5,719 nt of DNA from Desulfobacula sp. GTDB lineage: Bacteria; Desulfobacterota; Desulfobacteria; Desulfobacterales; Desulfobacteraceae. Made by a program: the position numbers and the translations under genes. Where the stretch lies: assembly GCA_023139225.1 (NCBI GenBank), contig JAGLNZ010000738.1, forward strand, positions 1 through 5,719, in the 5' to 3' direction. Positions 1-5,608 of this stretch are shown here, piece by piece. Below the pieces are notes generated by a model. It saw only the letters and a list, made by a program, of their open reading frames with translations. It was not told the origin of the DNA and ran no database searches. Position 1 is the stretch's first letter. Every line of letters begins with the position of its first letter.

Positions 1-780
1 GTCCAAGAGTATGATATTATTTTCAAACTCAGCGATGGCATACTGCTGACACGCTTTTAAAGATAATTTCCCTTTCAGCCTCTGATGTTTATCCAGTGAA
101 ATGACAGCCACCCCTTTGCTGTTCAACTCATCGCGCAGTCCAGAAGATAAAGACTCTTTGTGCAACTTACAAGACCCACTGATTGCACCAACCTGCTCTC
201 CCTTTTGCCCGTTCATCTCTTTGACACCTGCCTGGGCAGCTATGCTGATACGCCCACCAAATGTATGGCATCTTAAGATACACATGGCACACCCGTTCCC
301 ATGGGCGACGCAATTTTTCATGGGACCACCCGTACCAGTGGTTTCAATAAACGCGTCTGCTTCAAATATACATTCTTTTTTTTGTCTCCTTGCAATGACC
401 TCACTGATGTTTCTTTTTGTCATTTTTACATCGATAACTCGGGTTCTAAGCTCTATGTTTACACCACGTTCAAGAAGAAATCTTTTGATTTTGGGTTCCA
501 TTGTGGAAACATTATATAACGATGCATGCTTGTGCCTGGGAAATTCGATATTTTTATGAAGCAGGTTGGAATCAATAACCTGAAATAGTTCTCCACCAGA
601 CATAGCTATCATCTCTTCAGTGGCCGTAAACCGCCCATTATTTCTCATGATTCCGCCAACAAGACCAGTGCCTAAGAGCATATCTGTTCGTTCTATTAAA
701 TGTACATCAGCACCCTGTTTCTTTGCTGAAAGAGCGGCAGCACAGCCTGCCCAGCCCCCGCCTATAACAATAACTTTCAT
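1..780 (-). CDS. FAD-dependent oxidoreductase, GidA/FAD_oxidored-like, with Cys cluster (partial, C-terminus beyond left edge)
   Basis: This gene is open at the left edge: 260 residues are visible and no stop codon is reached. The N-terminus is a classic Rossmann dinucleotide-binding fold: a beta strand, then GGGWAG (G7, G9, G12), and an acidic residue ending the second strand (E30 in HLIER), as expected for FAD. The following segments, GLVGGIMRNNG (39-49) and a conserved-looking ETTGTGG (146-152), follow the layout of the GidA/MnmG-related FAD_oxidored superfamily. Unlike MnmG, residues 157-171 carry C157, C164, C167 and C171 (Cx6CxxCxxxC), which suggests a metal or Fe-S site or redox thiols. 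The start at 780 is preferred over the in-frame ATG at 786 because GAGGAG lies 7 nt before 780 but only 1 nt before 786. No signal peptide is visible, so it is probably cytoplasmic. It is the fifth gene of the operon, 30 bp after the NIF3-like gene. Codon use seems more AT-rich (more AGA and ATA) than in the transporter genes, judged by eye. The flavoprotein call is firm; the substrate is unknown. Confidence 0.82.
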   Translation of the reverse strand, partial: MKVIVIGGGWAGCAAALSAKKQGADVHLIERTDMLLGTGLVGGIMRNNGRFTATEEMIAMSGGELFQVIDSNLLHKNIEFPRHKHASLYNVSTMEPKIKRFLLERGVNIELRTRVIDVKMTKRNISEVIARRQKKECIFEADAFIETTGTGGPMKNCVAHGNGCAMCILRCHTFGGRISIAAQAGVKEMNGQKGEQVGAISGSCKLHKESLSSGLRDELNSKGVAVISLDKHQRLKGKLSLKACQQYAIAEFENNIILLD

Positions 781-787
781 AGTCATA

Positions 788-793
788 CTCCTC
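788..793 (-). promoter_or_regulatory. Ribosome binding site deciding the oxidoreductase start
   Basis: On the minus strand GAGGAG lies 7 nt upstream of the ATG at 780 and only 1 nt upstream of the alternative ATG at 786. The optimal spacing points to translation starting at 780, so the protein begins MKVIVIGGG. Confidence 0.7.
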
Positions 794-810
794 GGGATTT
801 TGAATATTTA

Positions 811-1857
811 TTATATTTCTTTTTTATTTGACAAAGGGTTAGTCAAATATTTCGCCATTTGTTGCCCATAATTTTGAATTTTACTATTTCCGAATTGTTT
901 CAAGGGAACTGCTGTTACCCTTTCCCTAAGCATCATCAGTTCTACATGTGGTAACTCATACCTGAGTGCACAGGCCAAGGGGAGTCCATTTTCAAAAATT
1001 TCATGGGCATGGGAATTGCCGATGATCAGTGTCAGTCCCATTGAACGGGCTTTTGCAACAATATCACTTGTTTCCAAAACGCGGCTGATTGAGGTGATGA
1101 TGGTATCAGTTTCAGGATATTGATCCAGGGCCTGTTCCAGGTGCCTGGCGGTAAAACCTGTATGGGGAAAAATATGCAGTACATTTTCCACCGGGGAATC
1201 TGGTGCCCCGTTTAATATTTTCGGGACTGCGGTCAAAGTGGTTTCTTTCATAGAAGGACAGGCGCGGATCTTTATTTCCGCATCAAGAACCTCATGTTCT
1301 TTTTCAAAAGCCATGAAATCATTGAGGCGTCTAATGATATCTTTAGCCGAATGGATTTCAGGCAGGGCTTTCCCTAAAAAAATGATATTTCCAGGAATCC
1401 CTCCAAAACAATGATCGCTATCCAAGACTGTGTGACCATGCAAAAATGCGATGCCCGGATGCAGACCGTGAAAGGCTTCATGAAGTTCAAACAGAGCCAG
1501 GTTGTATAGCTCAAGGTAGGGCTTTAGCGGCACACCACCAGAACTTGCGGCATCGGCCACCGGGTGATGGACAAGGATGGCATCTAGATCTAAAGCCCCT
1601 GCAAGTTCTATCATGTTTTCGGTCAGGGTCATTCCAATGCCCATGGTGGCAATTGGTTTATCCAGGTTTCCAACGACCAGACCCGGAGTTTCCAGTATTG
1701 CCTTGCCAGGAATACCGGAATTTTTTTCCAGGATAAAGGGGTGGTTCCCAGGTTTTTTAGGAATATCCTGTGCAGGAATCCGGTTGTCAGTGATCCGGTT
1801 CAAGGCCTTAAGCACCTTTTGTGCGGTTATGGGTTCCATGCATTTCAAGGAAATCAC
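811..1857 (-). CDS. NIF3/DUF34-like putative dinuclear-metal protein
   Basis: The 348-residue protein resembles the NIF3 (YbgI/YqfO, DUF34) family. GLVVGNLDKPIATMGIGMTL (59-78) resembles the family strand region with its GxxVG element. It is followed by an LDAILVHHP segment (91-99) whose HHP matches the family's His-His metal ligands, then HGHTVLD (140-146), resembling the family's H-x-x-x-D stretch. The C-terminal half has a GLTLIIGNSHAHE element (274-286) and an ELPHVEL strand, paralleling the family's closing GHxxxE and LPxVEV segments. The length lies between short YbgI-type proteins (about 250) and longer YqfO-type ones (about 370). Family members bind two metals; their biochemical role is unsettled. 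The His/Glu spacing near the C-terminus is shifted from the usual form, so catalytic equivalence is not assured. The start is a GTG sharing GTGA with the permease stop codon, which suggests translational coupling; an in-frame ATG at 1839 has no good ribosome site. It is the fourth gene of the operon. The family call is from motifs recognised by eye. Confidence 0.66.
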   Translation of the reverse strand: MISLKCMEPITAQKVLKALNRITDNRIPAQDIPKKPGNHPFILEKNSGIPGKAILETPGLVVGNLDKPIATMGIGMTLTENMIELAGALDLDAILVHHPVADAASSGGVPLKPYLELYNLALFELHEAFHGLHPGIAFLHGHTVLDSDHCFGGIPGNIIFLGKALPEIHSAKDIIRRLNDFMAFEKEHEVLDAEIKIRACPSMKETTLTAVPKILNGAPDSPVENVLHIFPHTGFTARHLEQALDQYPETDTIITSISRVLETSDIVAKARSMGLTLIIGNSHAHEIFENGLPLACALRYELPHVELMMLRERVTAVPLKQFGNSKIQNYGQQMAKYLTNPLSNKKEI

Positions 1858-2756
1858 CGCCGTTTATATCGAATAAACATTTCAAGATACAATACCATGC
1901 CGTACATAACCGTTGACATGACAGCCAATATGGCAATGGCTGTCATCACCAGGTTCATTTCAAAAACCTGACTGCCATAGATGATCAGGTAACCCAACCC
2001 GGCCCTGGCGGATTGGAATTCTCCAACAATGACCCCCACCAAAACCAGCCCTATGGTTGCTTTGAGGGCAGCGGTGATGGTGGGCAGATTGCTGGGAAAC
2101 ACCAACTTAGAAAAAATCTGCCATTTTTTCGCCCCCAAGACCTGCATGAGCTTGATCTTATCAGGTTCAGTTTCCCGGAACCCGGAATAGATCATTAAGG
2201 TGGTGATAAACCCTGCAATGGAGATGGCAATACCATAGATGGAAAGGGTGCTCCCAAGCCAGATATAGAAAATAGGGACTAATGCAATTTTTGGCATGGC
2301 ATTGGCAATGACCATATAAGGATCCAGAACCCGGTAGAGAAACGCCGACCACCAAAGGGCTGCCCCCACCACAATACCAATCAGGGTTGAAATTACAAAG
2401 CTGATTGCAACTTCCAGCAGGGTAACCGAGGTGTGGTGGATGATGTTGCCTTGATGATTCATATCTCCGGAATTAAGCAACTCCAGAAATGTAGGCCAGA
2501 TGGCTGAAGGGTAGCTTGTGAGCATTGGATTTACTGCATGGGTACGGGCCGAAATTTCCCAGATGGCTAAAAAGACCACAAAAATTAATACTTGGCTGAG
2601 CCGGACCGTCCAGCGGTTCCGCTTTTTTTGCCGCAGGTATTTTAGATAAGCCTTACTGGGCTTTTTTTCATTGGCCTGTTCAAAGGGATTCAATGCACGT
2701 TCAGGTGAGTTTTCCTGCTTGTGAATGTGTTCTTTATTACTTTGATCCGCTAACAT
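1854..2756 (-). CDS. ABC transporter permease, SsuC/TauC type
   Basis: This 300-residue integral membrane protein is the transport channel of a nitrate/sulfonate/taurine-type importer in the inner membrane. A long polar, charged N-terminal tail (about 1-50) precedes hydrophobic helices near 53-70, 113-135, 147-168, 172-191, 232-246 and 268-291, giving about six spans. The cytoplasmic coupling loop is visible at 203-225 (LMQVLGAKKWQIF then LVFPSNLP), the EAA-like motif that contacts the ATPase and is typical of BPD_transp_1 permeases. The reading frame is open upstream to 2945, but that extension lies inside the ATPase gene and is not permease-like. The ATG at 2756 has GGAAGGAG 10 nt upstream and gives the expected family length. 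The gene overlaps the end of the ATPase gene by 20 bp and shares GTGA with the start of the NIF3-like gene. The SsuC, TauC and ThiX families are too similar here to infer the substrate. Confidence 0.92.
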   Translation of the reverse strand: MLADQSNKEHIHKQENSPERALNPFEQANEKKPSKAYLKYLRQKKRNRWTVRLSQVLIFVVFLAIWEISARTHAVNPMLTSYPSAIWPTFLELLNSGDMNHQGNIIHHTSVTLLEVAISFVISTLIGIVVGAALWWSAFLYRVLDPYMVIANAMPKIALVPIFYIWLGSTLSIYGIAISIAGFITTLMIYSGFRETEPDKIKLMQVLGAKKWQIFSKLVFPSNLPTITAALKATIGLVLVGVIVGEFQSARAGLGYLIIYGSQVFEMNLVMTAIAILAVMSTVMYGMVLYLEMFIRYKRR

Positions 2757-3579
2757 GAAAATCCAACTCCTTCCAGATGGTTTGAAAATATTGTCCAAAT
2801 TCCGGGGTATCCCGTGATGCCATAGGAGAGAGGCTTGCCCCCCCAGCACTTGGAAAAAGGATCTGATGCTCAGACTGGATGCGGCCCGGCCGTGCGCTGA
2901 GAACCACAATCCTGTCAGACATTGAGATCGCTTCTGAAATATCATGGGTGACCATGATGACCGTGCATCCCTCTTTTTTCAGAATTATTCCAATCTCATC
3001 AGACATGGCCAGGCGGGTCTGGTAATCCAGGGCAGAAAAGGGTTCGTCCAGCAGTAGTATCTCAGGTTGTGTGCACATGGTCCTGGCCAGGGCCGCTCGC
3101 TGGCGCATCCCACCAGATAATTCCTGTGGAAATTTATCCTTGAATGCTGCCAGTCCATATCGGTCCAGCAGATCATTGGCCCTTTTCCTGGCCTTTTTTT
3201 TGTCCAGCCCCTGGATTTCAGGTCCCAGCATCACATTGTCCAAAATGGTACGCCATTCAAACAGCGTGTCATGCTGAAGCATGTAACCGGTCTGAGAGGA
3301 TGTCCCGTTAACAGGATTTCCCTTAATCACAACCTGCCCAGAGGTGGGGGTGATCAAACCGGAAATAATAGACAAAAGAGTACTCTTACCGCAACCACTC
3401 TGGCCGACGATGCCAACAAACTCACCAGGCTGGATAGACAGGTTGACATCCCGGATGGCCTCAACCTCCCCGGCGTCAGAAAAATATACCTGATGAATCT
3501 GGTTCAATTCCATGATGGGAAGCTTGGTATTGGCACTGTCCTGGATATCAGAATAAGCCGTAGCTGTTGATGTATCCAT
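2737..3579 (-). CDS. ABC transporter ATP-binding protein, SsuB/TauB type
   Basis: This 280-residue cytoplasmic ATPase powers the importer. All nucleotide-binding motifs are intact: Walker A GQSGCGKST (59-67), Q-loop Q102 in MLQHD, signature LSGGMRQR (154-161), Walker B ILLLDEP (174-180), D-loop SALD (182-185) and switch His H212 in VTHD. The SARPGRI segment (228-234) after the H-loop is typical of the nitrate/sulfonate/taurine ATPase group. About 22 N-terminal residues precede the conserved core, and an internal ATG at 3513 lacks a ribosome site, so the start at 3579 is kept. It begins 3 bp after the stop of the binding-protein gene, with only a weak GGGA upstream, so translation probably depends on ribosomes finishing the preceding gene. 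Its 3' end overlaps the permease start by 20 bp. The ABC ATPase call is certain; the transported substrate is not known. Confidence 0.95.
   Translation of the reverse strand: MDTSTATAYSDIQDSANTKLPIMELNQIHQVYFSDAGEVEAIRDVNLSIQPGEFVGIVGQSGCGKSTLLSIISGLITPTSGQVVIKGNPVNGTSSQTGYMLQHDTLFEWRTILDNVMLGPEIQGLDKKKARKRANDLLDRYGLAAFKDKFPQELSGGMRQRAALARTMCTQPEILLLDEPFSALDYQTRLAMSDEIGIILKKEGCTVIMVTHDISEAISMSDRIVVLSARPGRIQSEHQILFPSAGGASLSPMASRDTPEFGQYFQTIWKELDFHVSGSK
2767..2774 (-). promoter_or_regulatory. Ribosome binding site deciding the permease start
   Basis: GGAAGGAG on the minus strand sits 10 nt before the ATG at 2756, inside the last codons of the ATPase gene. It supports the short form of the permease (300 residues) over the 363-residue open frame. 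Confidence 0.7.
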
Positions 3580-3582
3580 TTA

Positions 3583-4608
3583 TCAGTTCTGTCCCATTGC
3601 TTTTTTTGCAAACTGGGTGACCACGATGTCTTCATATTTGACACGTTGGTCAGGCTTTAGGAGTCCACCTTCCACAAGTAAATCCTGGAGCGCTTTAATG
3701 GCTGCCGGTTCCACCAAGGGGCTGGCCTTTAAAATGCTCAGCTGGCGGTACCGATCAATGGACTGGGCAATGAATTCTTCATTTATTTTGGGGAAAAACT
3801 GGGCCACTTCCTTGGCAATCACGGCTGCGTTAGCCTCCAGTGAATATTTCTGGGCCTTTGCGATGGCGTTGGTCCAGGCTTGAACCACTTCTGGTTTTTT
3901 ATTGATAAAGGATTGGGTGGCCATGAAAACTGTGTAGTCAATATTGCCCACCTGTCGGCCGATGGAAGTGACAAAATAGCCGGTCTTGCTAAAAGCCATT
4001 TTAGATACGTCAGGTTCGAAAAATGTAGCAAAATCCGCATTGCCAGCGACAAAGGCACCGTGACGGGCTGGGGCTGCAATGTTGTTGATGATCGTTACAT
4101 CGGTTTTTAAATTGAACCCTTTGGCGCGCAGAATATGTTCCAGAAACAGGGCCGGTGAACTGCCTTTGCGCCAGCTCATGATAGTTTTGCCCTTAAGGTT
4201 TTGCCAGTCAAAGGATTCTATCTTATTCCGGGAGATCAGCATGGAGCCATCAGTTGCTGTAAGCCCGCAGAAAATACGAACCTTTTCTGGTGATTCCCCA
4301 TTTTGAATATAAACCGCTGTTTCCGGGCCCACCAGTACGATGTCGGCATTGCCGGATAAAAGAGCAGCTATTCCCTTGTCGCTTCCCCAGGATGTCCTGA
4401 TGGAGACATCCAGTCCTTCATCTTTGAAATAACCTTTGCTCAAAGCAACGTAACTGGGTAGGTAAAACACTGACCGGATGACCTCTTCATATTTCACAGG
4501 TGTAAGTTGTTTTGCTTGTACATCCCGATTGAAGCCCGGCATTAGAATTACTGTCAATATGACTGCAACCAAAACTGTCTTTATTCCGCATTTCATCCAA
4601 AATGTCAT
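3583..4608 (-). CDS. ABC transporter periplasmic substrate-binding protein, NMT1/SsuA-like
   Basis: This 341-residue secreted binding protein captures the ligand in the periplasm and delivers it to the permease. An N-terminal signal peptide is clear: basic MKCGIK (5-10), hydrophobic core TVLVAVILTVILM (11-23) and a likely signal peptidase I site after VQA at residue 32. There is no lipobox cysteine, so it is probably soluble, which fits a diderm cell. The mature part has the NMT1/SsuA/ThiY pattern: LPSYVALSKGYFKDEGLDV (50-68), an LLSGNADIVLVGPETAVYI region (83-101) matching the usual GxxDxxxxG ligand loop, LKGKTI (138-143) opening the second lobe, and GAFVAGNADFATFFEPD (184-200). AGGAGG lies 7 nt before the ATG at 4608. 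It is the first gene of the operon, facing the divergent GntR gene. The family includes binders of sulfonates, nitrate, bicarbonate, riboflavin, thiamine precursors and aromatic acids, so specificity cannot be assigned. Confidence 0.92.
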   Translation of the reverse strand: MTFWMKCGIKTVLVAVILTVILMPGFNRDVQAKQLTPVKYEEVIRSVFYLPSYVALSKGYFKDEGLDVSIRTSWGSDKGIAALLSGNADIVLVGPETAVYIQNGESPEKVRIFCGLTATDGSMLISRNKIESFDWQNLKGKTIMSWRKGSSPALFLEHILRAKGFNLKTDVTIINNIAAPARHGAFVAGNADFATFFEPDVSKMAFSKTGYFVTSIGRQVGNIDYTVFMATQSFINKKPEVVQAWTNAIAKAQKYSLEANAAVIAKEVAQFFPKINEEFIAQSIDRYRQLSILKASPLVEPAAIKALQDLLVEGGLLKPDQRVKYEDIVVTQFAKKAMGQN

Positions 4609-4615
4609 TTTTCAA

Positions 4616-4623
4616 CCTCCTTT
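4616..4623 (-). promoter_or_regulatory. Strong ribosome binding site of the operon's first gene
   Basis: On the minus strand AAAGGAGG ends 7 nt before the ATG at 4608. It is the best Shine-Dalgarno match in the window, consistent with high expression of the binding protein relative to the other transporter subunits. It fixes the start at 4608 rather than the internal ATG at 4596. Confidence 0.75.
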
Positions 4624-4733
4624 AAAGTGGTCATGGTGGTGTTGAGCAGTTTGAATTGATCAATGGTTGTAAGCATTCATGTTTTCGGGGTGAAGTCAAT
4701 CCAAATCTGCTGTACAATTGTTTTTTTAATGAT

Positions 4734-4768
4734 AAATTTAATTAAATCTTTTAAAATTTAATTAAATC
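4734..4768. promoter_or_regulatory. Tandem palindromic direct repeats, candidate operator of the transport operon
   Basis: The 15-mer AAATTTAATTAAATC occurs twice without mismatch, at 4734-4748 and 4754-4768, an offset of exactly 20 bp or about two helical turns. Each copy contains the perfect 12-bp palindrome ATTTAATTAAAT. Dimeric GntR-family repressors bind palindromes of this size, and two sites on the same DNA face would allow cooperative binding. The pair lies just downstream of the presumed minus-strand promoter, around and after its expected transcription start, which is a classical repression position. The sequence is very AT-rich, so part of the symmetry could arise by chance; the exact 15-bp repetition is harder to dismiss. 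The link to the adjacent regulator is inferred. Confidence 0.45.
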
Positions 4769-4771
4769 ATC

Positions 4772-4803
4772 TATAACTAACCATTAGAAAATTGGCTTGT
4801 CAA
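4772..4803 (-). promoter_or_regulatory. Candidate sigma70-type promoter of the operon
   Basis: A perfect TTGACA lies on the minus strand at 4803-4798. Downstream, the -10 candidates are weak: TAGTTA at 4779-4774 (18-bp spacing) or GTTATA at 4777-4772 (20-bp spacing). Transcription would start near 4766, inside the second palindromic repeat, leaving a leader of roughly 155 nt before the binding-protein gene. The -35 match is good, but the -10 is poor enough that an activator or another promoter is possible. Confidence 0.3.
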
Positions 4804-4821
4804 GTTTTTTATTTGAGTTTA

Positions 4822-4850
4822 TTGACAATAATACCAGGGTGGGTTAATCA
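4822..4850 (+). promoter_or_regulatory. Candidate sigma70-type promoter of the GntR gene
   Basis: A perfect TTGACA at 4822-4827 points toward the regulator gene. At 17-bp spacing the -10 would be TAATCA (4845-4850), a poor match; GTTAAT at 4843-4848 matches the last four consensus bases, but the spacing is only 15 bp. Its -35 box lies 18 bp from the opposite-strand -35 box of the operon, giving a back-to-back divergent arrangement. A weak promoter would be normal for an autoregulated repressor. Confidence 0.28.
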
Positions 4851-4865
4851 AAAACCAATTGATCT

Positions 4866-4884
4866 GTCATTGAATTACAATGAC
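4866..4884. promoter_or_regulatory. 19-bp inverted repeat over the GntR start codon, candidate autoregulatory operator
   Basis: GTCATTG and CAATGAC form perfect 7-bp arms around the 5-bp centre AATTA. The repeat covers the ATG at 4880 and lies just downstream of the candidate regulator promoter. Size and symmetry suit a dimeric winged-helix repressor binding its own gene. Its sequence differs from the ATTTAATTAAAT repeats near the operon promoter, so if the GntR protein binds both, the shared determinant is not obvious; possibly only one is its site. It might also act as a small hairpin in the mRNA. Confidence 0.35.
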
Positions 4885-5608
4885 CATCAATTCAAAAAAG
4901 GTGACAACTGTGCATATGAATCCAACTAAAAAAAAATCGAGCATTAAATCAGGGCTGACCCAGCAGGCATATGAGGGAATTCGCCGGATGCTCTTTTATA
5001 ACGAAATTGTACCTGGCCAGAAAGTGTCCTACCGGGAACTGGCGGAAAAGCTTAACATGAGCCTAACACCCGTGATCCAAGCCTTGAAGCGCCTGGATCA
5101 CCAGGGGCTGGTTCACCATGAAACCAACCGAGGATATTATACTGAACCTATGAGTGTCCAAGAAGTGGAAGAAATCTATGAACTCAGGGAATTGATTGAA
5201 ATTTCACTTTTGCCAGCCATTATGGACAACATCAATAATGCAACTTTAAAGCAGCTTCGTCAGATCCTTTCCGATAGTTTGGTGATCCCCAAAAAAGATT
5301 ATTTAAACCAGAAACTGCTCAATGACAGAAAGTTTCATCTGGCAGTGGCATCAGTTTCAGGTCGCCGCACCCAGTTGCAGATGCTTGAGCACCTGTTTGA
5401 TCTTTTGTATTTAAAGTACCTTGGTAGCCTGTTATTTGTAGCTTCTGAAAAACCGATCGGATACATGCATGAGGATTTGATCTCAGCCCTTGAAAACAGA
5501 GATTTAAAAAAATCGCGGCAGATCATGAAAACGCACTTTAGAATCATCAAGGGGCATGCCCTCAAAGCGTTCAATAACCTTATGGCAAGAAAAAATAAAA
5601 AAACATAA
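4880..5608 (+). CDS. GntR-family transcriptional regulator, FCD subfamily
   Basis: This 242-residue DNA-binding regulator probably controls the divergent operon. The winged helix-turn-helix spans about 25-90: QQAYEGIRRMLFYNEIVPGQ (28-47), YRELAEKLNMSLTPVIQALKR (51-71) containing the recognition helix, then GLVHHETNRGYYT (76-88) as the wing. The all-helical FCD sensor domain follows (about 93-232), beginning with VEEIYELRELIE. The metal-binding residues typical of FCD domains are all visible: D149 and H153 (NDRKFH), H197 (MHEDLISALENRD) and H219 (MKTHFR). Such domains often bind a divalent metal that coordinates a carboxylate ligand, so an organic acid effector is plausible. The start is uncertain: the ATG at 4880 has no Shine-Dalgarno and sits in an inverted repeat, whereas AAGGTGA (4898-4904) could serve a GTG at 4910 or an ATG at 4916, shortening the protein by 10 or 12 unconserved residues. 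The gene ends with tandem TAA TAG stops. Confidence 0.93.
   Translation: MTINSKKVTTVHMNPTKKKSSIKSGLTQQAYEGIRRMLFYNEIVPGQKVSYRELAEKLNMSLTPVIQALKRLDHQGLVHHETNRGYYTEPMSVQEVEEIYELRELIEISLLPAIMDNINNATLKQLRQILSDSLVIPKKDYLNQKLLNDRKFHLAVASVSGRRTQLQMLEHLFDLLYLKYLGSLLFVASEKPIGYMHEDLISALENRDLKKSRQIMKTHFRIIKGHALKAFNNLMARKNKKT

Larger units (their letters stand above)
4609..4879. other. Divergent AT-rich intergenic control region
   Basis: These 271 bp separate the start codons of the binding-protein and regulator genes and contain no gene. Beyond the promoters and operators listed separately, short palindromes built from ATTG and CAAT recur: ATTGATCAAT (4655-4664), ACAATTGT (4714-4721) and ATTGACAAT (4821-4829). 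The leader side (4609-4733) shows no riboswitch that I recognise and no clear terminator-like hairpin followed by U residues. Confidence 0.6.

Noticed and set aside
101..559. Plus-strand open frame of 152 codons
   Set aside because: It lies antisense to the FAD oxidoreductase, whose minus-strand frame is continuous, has a clear Rossmann motif and a strong ribosome site. The plus-strand translation resembles no family.
1446..1876. Overlapping plus-strand open frames in two frames
   Set aside because: They are antisense to the NIF3-like gene, with no recognisable domains and no credible ribosome sites.
2757..2945. N-terminal extension of the permease frame upstream of 2756
   Set aside because: This stretch codes for the conserved C-terminal part of the ATPase in another frame. 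The permease has a good ribosome site and expected length when started at 2756.
4609..4733. Possible riboswitch (thiamine or other cofactor) in the operon leader
   Set aside because: The SsuA/ThiY-like binding protein made this worth looking for, but no TPP, cobalamin or FMN riboswitch motif was recognised and no terminator hairpin is evident.
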